Positions 53,140-62,249 of a stretch of DNA of 62,525 bases are shown piece by piece (within the stretch, counting starts at the first letter, position 1; each line of letters opens with the position of its first letter). Position numbers and translations under genes: made by a program. Origin of the DNA: Alphaproteobacteria bacterium (lineage in GTDB: Bacteria > Pseudomonadota > Alphaproteobacteria > Rhizobiales > Beijerinckiaceae); NCBI GenBank assembly GCA_021325385.1, contig JAJPHH010000117.1, positions 1-62,525 on the forward strand, in the 5' to 3' direction. Under the pieces are notes generated by a model. That model was not told the origin of the DNA and searched no databases. It saw only the letters and a program-made list of their open reading frames with translations.

Positions 53140-54771
53140 ATGCTCGGACCATCGGCTCACACGGATACATTCGCGCGCGATAGGCTGCCGCCGCCGGCGC
53201 AATGGCCCGTCTTTTTGCTCGACGGCTTCGATTATCCCGAGCGCCTCAACGCGGCCGTAGAGCTGACGGATCGAATGGTGGACCGGGGCTTCGCCGATCA
53301 TACCGCCCTTATCGGCAACGGCCGGCGCCGCACTTACAAGGAGCTCGCCGATTGGACCAACCGCATCGCCCATGCGCTGATGGAGGATTACGGCGTCAAG
53401 CCCGGCGCGCGCGTGCTGATTCGCTCCGCCAACAATCCCGCAATGGTCGCCTGCTGGCTCGCCGCGACCAAGGCCGGCGCCGTGGTCGTCAATACGATGC
53501 CGATGCTCCGCGCAGGGGAGCTCAAGAAGATCGTCGATAAAGCCGAAGTCTCGCTAGCGCTTTGCGACACCCGCCTGATGGACGAACTGGTGGCCTGCGC
53601 GAAGGAGAGCGCCTTTCTGAAGCAAGTGGTCGGCTTCGACGGCACCGCCAATCATGACGCCGAACTCGATCGCGTCGCGCTGGACAAATCGGTGCGGCTC
53701 GAGGCGGTCGCGACCGGCCGCGATGATGTCGCCTTGCTCGGCTTCACTTCGGGCACAACCGGCGAACCGAAAGCGACGGCTCATTTTCACCGCGACCTGC
53801 TCATCATCGCCGACGGCTACGCGAAGGAGGTTTTGCGCGTCGTCCCGGAAGACGTCTTCGTCGGTTCGCCGCCGCTCGCTTTCACCTTCGGCCTTGGCGG
53901 CCTCGCCGTCTTTCCGCTCCGCTTCGGCGCAGCGGCCACATTGCTGGAGAACGCTTCGCCGCCAAACATGATCGAGATCATCCAGAAATATAAGGCGACG
54001 ATTTGCTTCACCGCGCCGACCGCCTATCGCGCGATGTTGGCGGCGATGGACAAAGGCGCTGACCTTTCCTCGCTCCGCGCCGCGGTTTCGGCCGGCGAGA
54101 CTCTGCCGGCGCCGGTCTACGAGGCCTGGATGGCGAAGACCGGCAAGCCGATGCTCGACGGCATCGGCTCGACCGAGATGCTGCATATTTTCATCTCCAA
54201 CAGGTTCGGCGATTCCAGGCCGGCCTGCACCGGCAAACCGGTGACAGGTTACGAGGCGAAAGTCGTTGACGAGACCATGAACGAAGTCCGTCGCGGCGTC
54301 GTCGGCCGGCTCGCGGTTCGCGGACCGACCGGCTGTCGCTATCTCGCCGACTCGCGCCAGACGACCTATGTGCGCGACGGTTGGAACCTGACGGGAGACG
54401 CCTTCTGGCAGGACGACGAGGGCTATTTCCATTTCGCCGCGCGCAGCGACGATATGATCATTTCGGCCGGCTACAACATCGCCGGGCCGGAGGTCGAGGC
54501 CGCTTTGCTGTCGCACGGCGACGTCATAGAATGCGCAGTGGTCGGCGCGCCGGACGAGGAGCGCGGCGAGATCGTGCAAGCGCATGTCGTGCTCGCGGCG
54601 GGAATCGAGCGCTCGCCCGAGACGGCCAAGCGATTGCAAGATCATGTCAAGGCGACGATCGCCCCGTACAAGTATCCGCGTTCGATCGTTTTCGCCGACG
54701 CGCTGCCGAAGACCGCGACCGGGAAGATCCAGCGTTTCAAGCTGAAGCGGGAGGCGCGTTCTCTTGACTGA
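53140..54771 (+). CDS. Acyl-CoA synthetase, probable anthranilate (2-aminobenzoate)-CoA ligase
   Basis: 543 residues from ATG 53140 (GAGG upstream); earlier in-frame starts have no support. AMP-binding motif TSGTTGEPK is at 203-211. DGIGSTEMLH, WNLTGDAFWQDDEGY and the C-terminal catalytic Lys in TATGKIQRF (about K529) are intact. The sequence belongs with benzoate/2-aminobenzoate-CoA ligases. Its stop overlaps the kynureninase start, and kynureninase releases anthranilate, so anthranilate is the natural substrate. No anthraniloyl-CoA monooxygenase gene is seen in the window. Benzoate-CoA ligase is the alternative. Confidence 0.85.
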   Translation: MLGPSAHTDTFARDRLPPPAQWPVFLLDGFDYPERLNAAVELTDRMVDRGFADHTALIGNGRRRTYKELADWTNRIAHALMEDYGVKPGARVLIRSANNPAMVACWLAATKAGAVVVNTMPMLRAGELKKIVDKAEVSLALCDTRLMDELVACAKESAFLKQVVGFDGTANHDAELDRVALDKSVRLEAVATGRDDVALLGFTSGTTGEPKATAHFHRDLLIIADGYAKEVLRVVPEDVFVGSPPLAFTFGLGGLAVFPLRFGAAATLLENASPPNMIEIIQKYKATICFTAPTAYRAMLAAMDKGADLSSLRAAVSAGETLPAPVYEAWMAKTGKPMLDGIGSTEMLHIFISNRFGDSRPACTGKPVTGYEAKVVDETMNEVRRGVVGRLAVRGPTGCRYLADSRQTTYVRDGWNLTGDAFWQDDEGYFHFAARSDDMIISAGYNIAGPEVEAALLSHGDVIECAVVGAPDEERGEIVQAHVVLAAGIERSPETAKRLQDHVKATIAPYKYPRSIVFADALPKTATGKIQRFKLKREARSLD

Positions 54772-55957
54772 TTTCGCCGCGACGAGAGCCAAGTTCCATC
54801 TGCCGGAGGGCGTCATCTATCTCGACGGCAATTCGCTCGGCCCTCTGCCGAAGAGCGCCAGGGAGCGGGCGCGCCGGGCGATCGAGGATGAATGGGGCGA
54901 AATGCTGATCCGCGCCTGGAATGCGGCGGGTTGGATGGACCAGCCGCGTCGGGTCGGCGACAGAATCGCGCCGCTGATCGGCGCCCAACCCGGAACCGTG
55001 GTGATGGGCGATACGCTGTCGATCAAGATGTATCAGGCGCTCGCCGCCACTTTGGCGATGCGGCCCGAGCGCAAGGTCGTCCTCTCCGACACCGGGAATT
55101 TTCCGACCGACCTCTACATGGCGGAAGGCCTTATCCGATCGCTGGCGCGCGGCCATGTGTTGAAGACGGTCGCGCCGGAAGGGGTTGAAGCTGCGATCGA
55201 CGAGAGCGTCGCGGCGCTCATGCTGACCCATGTCGATTACGGTTCGGGCCGAATGCACGACATGGCGAAACTGACGGAGAAAGCGCACGCGGCGGGCGCG
55301 CTCGCGATTTGGGATCTCGCCCATTCGGCCGGCGCGCTGCCAGTCGACCTTGCCGGCTGCAAGGTCGATTTCGCGGCGGGCTGCACCTATAAATATCTCA
55401 ATGGCGGCCCGGGCGCGCCGGCTTTCATCTATGTCCGGCCGGACCATATCGAAAAAGCGCAACCCGCCCTTTCCGGCTGGCTCGGCCACGCCGCGCCGTT
55501 CGACTTCGATCTCGCCTATCGCCCGGCGCGCAGCATCGAGCGGATGCGAGTCGGCACGCCGCCGGTCGTGCAGATGACCATTCTGGAAGCCGCGCTCGAT
55601 ATCTGGGACGACGTCGACATGGCCGCGCTCCGCGCCCGTTCGATAGAACTGAGCGAGTTATTCATCCGCGACGTCGAAGCGCGCTGCCCTGCGCTGTCTC
55701 TCGCCAGCCCGCGCGATCCGGCGAGGCGCGGCTCGCAAGTCTCCTTCCGGTTCGAACATGGCTATGCGGCGATGCGCGCGCTGATCGCGCGCGGCGTGAT
55801 CGGGGATTTCCGCTCCCCCGATCGGATGCGCTTCGGCTTCGCGCCGCTCTATATCGGCGAGGCGGACGTGCGGCGCGCCGCGGATATTCTCGCCGGCGTG
55901 ATCGAGGGCGGCGCCTGGAATGATCCCGTATACATGACGCGCGAGGCCGTCACATGA
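54764..55957 (+). CDS. kynU: Kynureninase
   Basis: 397 residues from a TTG start (GGGAGG about 10 nt upstream) overlapping the ligase gene by 8 bp (TTGACTGA). It is a PLP enzyme: the Schiff-base Lys is K210 in [12 protein letters not shown]184 and H187 (IWDLAHS) and [11 protein letters not shown] near the N-terminus are family hallmarks. It cleaves kynurenine to anthranilate and alanine. It is in one operon with the CoA ligase and tryptophan dioxygenase. Confidence 0.95.
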   Translation: MTDFAATRAKFHLPEGVIYLDGNSLGPLPKSARERARRAIEDEWGEMLIRAWNAAGWMDQPRRVGDRIAPLIGAQPGTVVMGDTLSIKMYQALAATLAMRPERKVVLSDTGNFPTDLYMAEGLIRSLARGHVLKTVAPEGVEAAIDESVAALMLTHVDYGSGRMHDMAKLTEKAHAAGALAIWDLAHSAGALPVDLAGCKVDFAAGCTYKYLNGGPGAPAFIYVRPDHIEKAQPALSGWLGHAAPFDFDLAYRPARSIERMRVGTPPVVQMTILEAALDIWDDVDMAALRARSIELSELFIRDVEARCPALSLASPRDPARRGSQVSFRFEHGYAAMRALIARGVIGDFRSPDRMRFGFAPLYIGEADVRRAADILAGVIEGGAWNDPVYMTREAVT

Positions 55958-56796
55958 GCGGTCCGCCGGCCTATGACCCCGCCGCCGAAGGGGCCGAAAC
56001 CTCCTTCGCGAGCCGAATGTCTTACGGCGATTACCTCCATCTCGACGCCGTGCTCGGCGCGCAGCGGCCGCTGACCGGCGCGCATGACGAGATGTTGTTC
56101 ATCATCCAGCACCAGGTCTCGGAACTCTGGATGCGGCTCGCGATCCACGAAATCGACGCTGCGCGCAAGGCCGTCGCGGGCGACGCGCTGCAGCCCGCCT
56201 TCAAGATGCTGTCCCGCGTCGCGCGGATTTTCGAGCAGCTCAACAACGCTTGGGACGTGCTGCGGACCATGACGCCGAGCGAATATACGCATTTTCGCGG
56301 CGAACTCGGTCAGTCGTCGGGATTTCAGTCCTGGCAATATCGGCAAATCGAGTTCATGGTCGGCAACCGCAATCGCGCCATGTTGAAGCCGCACGCGCAT
56401 CGGCCGGACATTGTCGCGCTGCTCGAAGGCGAACTGTCGCGGCCGAGCCTCTACGACGAGGCGCTGCGCGTTCTCGCCAGGAGCGGGATCGCCGTGCCGC
56501 GGGCTGCGCTCGATCGCGACCTCGCCGGCCCGTATGAAATATCGGAGGACGTCGTCGCGGCCTGGCGGCTCGTCTATGAACAGCCGGAGCGGCATTGGGC
56601 GCTCTATGAACTCGCCGAAAAGCTGGTCGATTTCGAAGATTATTTCCGCCGCTGGCGTTTCAATCACGTCACCACGGTCGAACGCGTCATCGGCTTCAAG
56701 CGCGGCACCGGCGGCACGACGGGGGTGAGCTATCTCAAGCGCATGCTCGAGGTCGAATTGTTTCCGGAACTTTGGCGAGTGAGGACCACGCTCTAA
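55954..56796 (+). CDS. kynA: Tryptophan 2,3-dioxygenase
   Basis: 280 residues, full length. The substrate-site His53 is in [14 protein letters not shown], the conserved block [19 protein letters not shown] spans about 116-134, and the heme-axial His is H238 in [13 protein letters not shown], followed by [11 protein letters not shown]. It oxidises tryptophan to N-formylkynurenine. ATGA overlap with kynU shows translational coupling. Confidence 0.96.
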   Translation: MSGPPAYDPAAEGAETSFASRMSYGDYLHLDAVLGAQRPLTGAHDEMLFIIQHQVSELWMRLAIHEIDAARKAVAGDALQPAFKMLSRVARIFEQLNNAWDVLRTMTPSEYTHFRGELGQSSGFQSWQYRQIEFMVGNRNRAMLKPHAHRPDIVALLEGELSRPSLYDEALRVLARSGIAVPRAALDRDLAGPYEISEDVVAAWRLVYEQPERHWALYELAEKLVDFEDYFRRWRFNHVTTVERVIGFKRGTGGTTGVSYLKRMLEVELFPELWRVRTTL

Positions 56797-56807
56797 TTTA
56801 GCCGGCG

Positions 56808-57332
56808 CTAGATTCCATGCTTGCGAATGTTGAGGATAATCTTGTGAAGGGTCGCGATGAAGGCCTTGTACTCCTCGCTGTCGACGCCATCCAGCATTTT
56901 CAGAAGCAGCTCGTACATGGTCGGCCAGACCTTCGCGAAAGCGTCGCGCCCGGCTTGGGTGATGTCGACGTCGCGCACGCGCAGATCCTCCGGACGCGGC
57001 CTGCGCACGATAAATCCTTGATCCTCCAGCGCATCGAGCGTGCGGCTCATCGTGGACTGCTCGGTCAGGGCATAGAATGAAAGCTCGTTGATTGTGACCG
57101 GCGACGATATGCTGAGGATGGCCAGCGCCCGCATCTTCGTCGTGGTCATGTCATGCGCCTTCAGCGCCTCGGCCAGATGCGTGGTCCAGCTCAACGAGAC
57201 GCTGTTGATCAGATAAGGGGCGAATTGCTGCAGCCCGATTTGGCCGAGCGACGGGCGCGCGCCCGAAGCGCTGGCGCGTATCAGGACCGGGTCGTCGAAC
57301 AGAACGCCGGACGAATTCGTTTGGTCTGTCAT
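56808..57332 (-). CDS. MarR-family transcriptional regulator
   Basis: 174 residues with a winged HTH (LSISSPVTINELSFYALTEQ, then STMSRTLDALEDQGFIVRRP). It overlaps the stop of the FAD oxidoreductase gene upstream (ATGA) and ends 11 bp from the converging kynA gene. MarR proteins of aromatic pathways usually respond to the pathway acid or its CoA ester, so it is a candidate regulator of the kynurenine operon. Confidence 0.92.
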   Translation of the reverse strand: MTDQTNSSGVLFDDPVLIRASASGARPSLGQIGLQQFAPYLINSVSLSWTTHLAEALKAHDMTTTKMRALAILSISSPVTINELSFYALTEQSTMSRTLDALEDQGFIVRRPRPEDLRVRDVDITQAGRDAFAKVWPTMYELLLKMLDGVDSEEYKAFIATLHKIILNIRKHGI

Positions 57333-58912
57333 TTGAGCGAATTGGCGAGCAGGAACCCAGAGCCGCCGCTAAGGCCGGGGCCGGGATGGGTCGAAGCTCC
57401 TATGTGGTAGAGGCCGGGAACATGGGTCGTGTGATTAGTCGAACCCGCAAACGGACGCCAGAGAAAGAATTGATCGACGCCGCAATAGCCGCCATAAGGA
57501 TCGCCGCCGACCAGATTGACGTTCATCTTTTCGAGATCGGCCGGCGAATAAGCCTTGCGCGCGACGACATGGCTGCGGAAATCGTCGATATGACGCGAAA
57601 ACAGGCCTTCGACGCGATCCGCGAAGGCTTCGCGGACCGCCTCGGTCCAGCGGCCGCCTTCTGGAATCGCGATCTCTCCCGCGGCGTCGCCTTTCGGGAA
57701 CCGTGGCGCTTCTGGGAGTTGCAGCCAGAGGATCGCCTTCCCCGGCGGCGCGCGCGACGGGTCGAGCGCGGTCGGCTGTCCGACGCAGATCGTCGGTTCG
57801 GCCGGCAGCAGTCCGCGCTCGCATTCATTGGCGGCGCGCGAGACGCCGTCGAGGCCGGGCGTCACATGGAGCAGCGCGACCTTGCCGAGTTCGTCGCCGC
57901 TTTTCCATTTCGGCGGCGCGTCGAGCGCGTAGTGGATTTGCATGTCGCCCTTGCCATAGCGGTAGCGCTTGAGCGAGCGCGCGACGGCCGAGGGCAAAGG
58001 ATGATCGCGAAGAAGGCGTCCATAGAGCTGATTCGGCCCCATCGAACAGATGACGCCCCTCTCCGCTTCGATCCGTTCGCCTGACGCGAGGCGCACCGCG
58101 CGCGCCCGGCCGCTCGCGCTGAGCTCCAGGCGCTCGACCTCGGCGTCGCAACGGATGTCGCCGCCTTGGTCCAGGATCAATCGCTCGAAGGCGGAGACCA
58201 AATTTTTCGCCCCGCCGACCGCGATCGGGCAACCGGCGAGCTCCACCGCAAACGCGATCACCTTGATCATCTGAGCGGAGTAGGCGCTCTCCGGGTTTAG
58301 GCCGCAATGCAGGCCCCAAGGCGCCCAAAGCGCATGGATCGCCTCAGACGCGTAGGTCGTTTCGAGATAGGATCGGGCCGGCTGCAGCGCCTCGCCAAAC
58401 CAAGCGGCCAGCGCGCGCGGACCGCGCTTCCAAGCTTCGCGGGCGAGGCCCATCGCCATGTGTCGGGACCATAAAGCGCCGCCGAGAAGCGAGAACAGGA
58501 AGGGCGCATCGGCGCCCATCCGCTCCATTTCTTCCGCGAAAGCCTCGCCGTCGCCCTTTGCGCAAGCTTCGAAAGCCGCGACATTGCGGGCGCGGTCGCG
58601 CGAAAAGAGCACATGCGACCCATCGGGCCGCAATACGCCGGTCGGCAGATCGCTATGCGCGACCGCGAAGCCGCGCGCTTCGAGGTCCTTGCCGAGGGCG
58701 GCGTAAGCGGGCGAGGTGAGGAACAGGACGAGCGTCGTCGCCATCACGTCGTGGATGAAACCCGGCGCAGTGATCTCCTCCGTACGCAAGCAGCCGCCCA
58801 GCCGGTCGTTGCGCTCCAGCACGACGGCCTTGCGGCCTTTCTTGCCGAGCATCGCAGCGGCGACCAGACCGTTGATCCCGCCGCCGACGATCACGTAATC
58901 GGCGCCCGCCAT
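57329..58912 (-). CDS. FAD-dependent oxidoreductase, phytoene dehydrogenase-like (paralogue 1)
   Basis: 527 residues. The dinucleotide motif GGGINGLVAAAMLGKKG is at about 10-26 with the ribose-binding Glu33. A C-terminal FAD block reads GLYHIGASTHPGPGLSGGSG. It resembles the protein at 59994-61559, for example in VGQPTALDPSRAPPGKAILW versus VGQPTAIDPSRAPAGKHVLW. Proteins of this group desaturate, isomerise or oxidise hydrophobic or aromatic substrates. It follows the cyclase-family gene by 9 bp. The substrate is not known. Confidence 0.88.
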   Translation of the reverse strand: MAGADYVIVGGGINGLVAAAMLGKKGRKAVVLERNDRLGGCLRTEEITAPGFIHDVMATTLVLFLTSPAYAALGKDLEARGFAVAHSDLPTGVLRPDGSHVLFSRDRARNVAAFEACAKGDGEAFAEEMERMGADAPFLFSLLGGALWSRHMAMGLAREAWKRGPRALAAWFGEALQPARSYLETTYASEAIHALWAPWGLHCGLNPESAYSAQMIKVIAFAVELAGCPIAVGGAKNLVSAFERLILDQGGDIRCDAEVERLELSASGRARAVRLASGERIEAERGVICSMGPNQLYGRLLRDHPLPSAVARSLKRYRYGKGDMQIHYALDAPPKWKSGDELGKVALLHVTPGLDGVSRAANECERGLLPAEPTICVGQPTALDPSRAPPGKAILWLQLPEAPRFPKGDAAGEIAIPEGGRWTEAVREAFADRVEGLFSRHIDDFRSHVVARKAYSPADLEKMNVNLVGGDPYGGYCGVDQFFLWRPFAGSTNHTTHVPGLYHIGASTHPGPGLSGGSGFLLANSLK

Positions 58913-58921
58913 TTCCGCCGC

Positions 58922-59710
58922 CTATGTCGGCGCGAGCGCGAGCGCCCGAACCGGAGATCCCGTGCCGCCGACGAATTTCAGCGGCGCCGCGATCAGGATG
59001 GCGCCCTTCGGCGGCAGTTGATCGAGTTGGCAGAGGCTCGCCAGTCCATAGCGGTTGGCTTGATGCATCAGAGTATGAGCGGGGAACGGAGGATTCATCC
59101 CGGCTGCCGAACCGGCGTCGGTGCCGACCGTCTCGGAGCCCCAACCGATCACGCCTTTGGAGATCAGGTAGGTGATCGCCTCGGCGGTGGGTCCGGGCGA
59201 ATGCGGGCCGTTGGCGTCGGCGTTCAGGAATTTTTCGGAGCTGTCGCCGCGCTTGTACCAATCGGTGCGCAGCAATACCCAGCCGCCCGCCTCGATCTCG
59301 CCGTGCTCCTTCTCCCAGGCCTGGATGCTTTCGACGGTGAGCAAGTAGTCCGGGTTTTCGGTCGCTTCCTTCGACCGGTCAATCACGTTGACCGGCGCAA
59401 CAAAATTTTTTGGCGGGATCTTGTCGGTCGAACCGTCGGGATAATCCTTCCCGCTGATCCAGTGGCGCGGCGCGTCGAAATGAGTTCCGCTATGCTCGCC
59501 GAGCTCCAGCCAGTTCCATGCCCAGTATGGGCCGTCGGCGTCGTATTCCGAAATCTTGTGCACCTTTATTGGCGGCGTGTTCTTGCCGATATGCGGCGGC
59601 AAATAGATCAAGGGCGTATTGGGCCCCAATGGCGCCGTAAGATCCACAACCCGGACGGCGCCCGATAGAAGCGCCGAGGCGAGGTCGGCAAGCGTCTTGG
59701 TTGAACTCAT
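58922..59710 (-). CDS. Cyclase-family hydrolase (bacterial KynB-type formamidase fold)
   Basis: 262 residues from ATG 59710 (GGAGG 6 nt upstream); an upstream in-frame region with a hydrophobic stretch lacks support. The metal-binding signature HSGTHFDAPRH is at 73-83. This fold includes bacterial kynurenine formamidase KynB, isatin hydrolase and other cyclic-amide hydrolases; its length is nearer to the isatin-hydrolase-like members than to KynB (about 210). In this cluster it could be a second formamidase or could open isatin or another indole-derived ring. Confidence 0.82.
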   Translation of the reverse strand: MSSTKTLADLASALLSGAVRVVDLTAPLGPNTPLIYLPPHIGKNTPPIKVHKISEYDADGPYWAWNWLELGEHSGTHFDAPRHWISGKDYPDGSTDKIPPKNFVAPVNVIDRSKEATENPDYLLTVESIQAWEKEHGEIEAGGWVLLRTDWYKRGDSSEKFLNADANGPHSPGPTAEAITYLISKGVIGWGSETVGTDAGSAAGMNPPFPAHTLMHQANRYGLASLCQLDQLPPKGAILIAAPLKFVGGTGSPVRALALAPT

Positions 59711-59993
59711 TTGCGTCCTCCGATATGGCGCCGCCGCCTTTGGATCGATCCTCCCTCCAGCGCAGGCGGCCAAGACTAGGCAGAGAAATATGATCTTGCA
59801 ACAATCTGCGGCTCGATTCGCCGTCGTCCTCGCCGAGCTTTCGCGGACCCCGCATCGGCAGACATTGTGAAACGGCGCAAGATAGGCCAAATTGCGAGCC
59901 GTCTGGGCGTCCAATCAAAGGCGGCGCGAGCGCCCCGAGGCGATTTCTCGCCGGCCAATTTGCTTGGATATGCATGCAACGCGGGGCTAAACC
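59711..59993. promoter_or_regulatory. Divergent region between cyclase operon and FAD oxidoreductase 2
   Basis: 283 bp without a gene. A dyad TTGC (59960-59963) and GCAA (59976-59979) with TGCATGCA inside lies just before the start at 59994 and is a candidate operator for one of the two MarR proteins. Nothing else was seen. Confidence 0.35.
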
Positions 59994-61559
59994 ATGGCGT
60001 ATGACGCGCTCGTGATCGGCGCCGGCCATAACGGGTTGGCGGCCGCGCTCCGGCTGGCGGACAAAGGTTGGCGCATCGCTGTCGTCGAGGCGAAGCGCGA
60101 AGCCGGCGGCGCCGTGAAGACGCGCGAAGTGACGCTGCCGGGCTTCCGCCACGACCTTTGCGCGATGAATGTCTCGATGTTCGCCGGCTCGCCGTTCTTC
60201 GCCGCGCACAAGGATTTGCTGCACGCGCACGGCCTCGCCTTCTGCCCGGCGGAGGACTGTTTCGCGAGCGTGTTTCGCGACGGGACCTATCTCGGCGTCA
60301 GCCGAACGCTGGAAAAGACGCTGGCCGGCATATCCGCGCTTTCCGCGGCGGACGCCGAAGCGTGGCGGACGATGCTGCATCGCTTTGGCGGCGACGCGCC
60401 GCACCTCTTTGCATTGCTCGGCTCGCCGATGCCGTCCTGGAGCGCGGCCAAGGTCGCCTGGAAGGCGTGGCGGGAAAAGGGCGCCGGTTGGATTTCCGAT
60501 ACGTTGAAACTGTTGCTCGCGACGCCGCGCGACTTTCTCGACGCCCATTTCGAGCACCCCAAGGTCAAGGCGATGATGGCGGCTTGGGGCCTGCATCTCG
60601 ACTTTGCGCCCGACGTCGCTGGCGGCGCGCTCTTTCCCTATCTCGAATCCATGGCCAATCAGAGCTTCGGCATGGTGATCGGCAAGGGCGGCGCCGACAC
60701 GATCATCAAGGCGATGGTCGGCGCGCTGCAGGCCAAGGGCGGCGAAGTTCTGCTCGGCGACGGCGTCTTGCGGATCGAGACGGCGAACGGCGCAGCAAAG
60801 GGCGTGACGCTCGAGAGCGGGCGCCGGCTCGAAGCGAAGACGATCATCGCCAACGTTCATCCTCGAATCGTGTTCGGCGGTCTCGTTCCGCACGGGACGG
60901 CGGGCGCGAAGTTCGAGGCCGAAATCGCGAAGTTTCGCCAGGGTCCGGGCACGATGATGATCCACCTCGCGCTCGACGATCCGCCGGCCTGGCGCGGCGG
61001 CGACGCGCTGCGCAGCTTCGCCTATATCCATATCGCTCCAGACCTCGAGATGATGTCGCGGGTCTATGCCGAGGCGTCGGCGGGATTGCTCCCGACGGAG
61101 CCGGCGCTGGTCGTCGGCCAGCCTACCGCGATCGATCCGTCGCGAGCGCCGGCCGGGAAACATGTCCTTTGGATTCAGGTGCGCGTCTTGCCCGCCGAAA
61201 TCCGCGGCGACGCCGCAGGCCGCATCGCGGCGACGCGCTGGGATGAGGCGAAGGAGCCTTACGCCGAACGCGTGCTCGACCTCATCGAAAGCTACGCGCC
61301 CAGCCTCCGCGCCCGCATTCTCGCCCGATCAATATTCTCGCCCCTCGATCTCGAGCGCGAGAATCCAAACCTGATCGGCGGCGACAATCTCTCCGGCAGT
61401 CACCATCTCGATCAGAATTTCTTCTTGCGCCCGACAGCGGGCTGGTCGCGTTACCGGACGCCGGTCAAGAATCTCTACCTCTGCGGCGCCTCGACTTGGC
61501 CGGGCGCGGGAACCGGCGCGGGGTCCGGCTTCATGCTCGCGCGGATGCTCGCCGGTTGA
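59994..61559 (+). CDS. FAD-dependent oxidoreductase, phytoene dehydrogenase-like (paralogue 2)
   Basis: 521 residues. FAD motif GAGHNGLAAALRLADKGWR is near 9-27 and the C-terminal block GASTWPGAGTGAGSGFMLAR closes the flavin site. It is a diverged paralogue of the protein at 57329-58912 on the other strand, with the same length and internal landmarks. It is followed after 70 bp by its own MarR gene, mirroring the oxidoreductase-marR pair on the minus strand. Confidence 0.88.
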   Translation: MAYDALVIGAGHNGLAAALRLADKGWRIAVVEAKREAGGAVKTREVTLPGFRHDLCAMNVSMFAGSPFFAAHKDLLHAHGLAFCPAEDCFASVFRDGTYLGVSRTLEKTLAGISALSAADAEAWRTMLHRFGGDAPHLFALLGSPMPSWSAAKVAWKAWREKGAGWISDTLKLLLATPRDFLDAHFEHPKVKAMMAAWGLHLDFAPDVAGGALFPYLESMANQSFGMVIGKGGADTIIKAMVGALQAKGGEVLLGDGVLRIETANGAAKGVTLESGRRLEAKTIIANVHPRIVFGGLVPHGTAGAKFEAEIAKFRQGPGTMMIHLALDDPPAWRGGDALRSFAYIHIAPDLEMMSRVYAEASAGLLPTEPALVVGQPTAIDPSRAPAGKHVLWIQVRVLPAEIRGDAAGRIAATRWDEAKEPYAERVLDLIESYAPSLRARILARSIFSPLDLERENPNLIGGDNLSGSHHLDQNFFLRPTAGWSRYRTPVKNLYLCGASTWPGAGTGAGSGFMLARMLAG

Positions 61560-61629
61560 CCGCGATCTTTGACATCTAAAGCATCCTGTGTCATTGCCCC
61601 GCCGGTCTTCTGCGGCTTCCGGATAGATC

Positions 61630-62151
61630 GTGGCGAGCGAACATTCCATCGATAGTTCCGAGCCCTCGGCCGATTTCGAAATTCTCGTTCACGGCGCGCG
61701 ACAGGGCCAAAAGCCGCAATTGCGGCTCTGGCTGCGCATGCTGTCGATCACCAAGATGATTTCCCAGGAAATCCGCCGCCGTCTGCGCGTCGAGTTCGGC
61801 GCAACGCTGCCGCAATTCGACCTTCTCGCCCAACTCTATCGAGCGCCGGAAGGCCTCAAGCTCAGCGAGTTGTCCCGGCGCATGATGGTGACCAACGGCA
61901 ACATTACCGGCCTCGCCGACCGCCTCGAAGCGGACGGGCTGATCGTTCGGGAAATGCTCAACGGCGACCGGCGCGTCACGGTGGCGAAGCTTACGCGCCG
62001 CGGCCGCGAGACATTCTCGATCATGGCCAAAGCACACGAAGGATGGTTGCGCGACTTGATGGCCGACGTCGACGAGGGCGCGCTTGCCGAGTCTTTGGCG
62101 CACCTGGCGAAAGTCAAAGCCTCGGCGAATCGCCGCTTGGTCGAAGACTGA
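61630..62151 (+). CDS. MarR-family transcriptional regulator
   Basis: 173 residues from GTG 61630. The HTH is in GLKLSELSRRMMVTNGNITG and the wing in NGDRRVTVAKLTRRG. A dyad TGACA (61570-61574) and TGTCA (61589-61593) lies 35-60 bp upstream and may be its own operator. It is not closely similar to the MarR protein at 56808-57332 by eye. It probably governs the oxidoreductase gene in front of it. Confidence 0.9.
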   Translation: MASEHSIDSSEPSADFEILVHGARQGQKPQLRLWLRMLSITKMISQEIRRRLRVEFGATLPQFDLLAQLYRAPEGLKLSELSRRMMVTNGNITGLADRLEADGLIVREMLNGDRRVTVAKLTRRGRETFSIMAKAHEGWLRDLMADVDEGALAESLAHLAKVKASANRRLVED

Positions 62152-62249
62152 TATTACGAAGGCGCCGGCGAATTCCCTAATCGCGCTCAATTATCCCGCA
62201 ACGGCTCGCGAACGCGCTTGATATCTCGGTGAGCGCGCGGCGCGATTAG

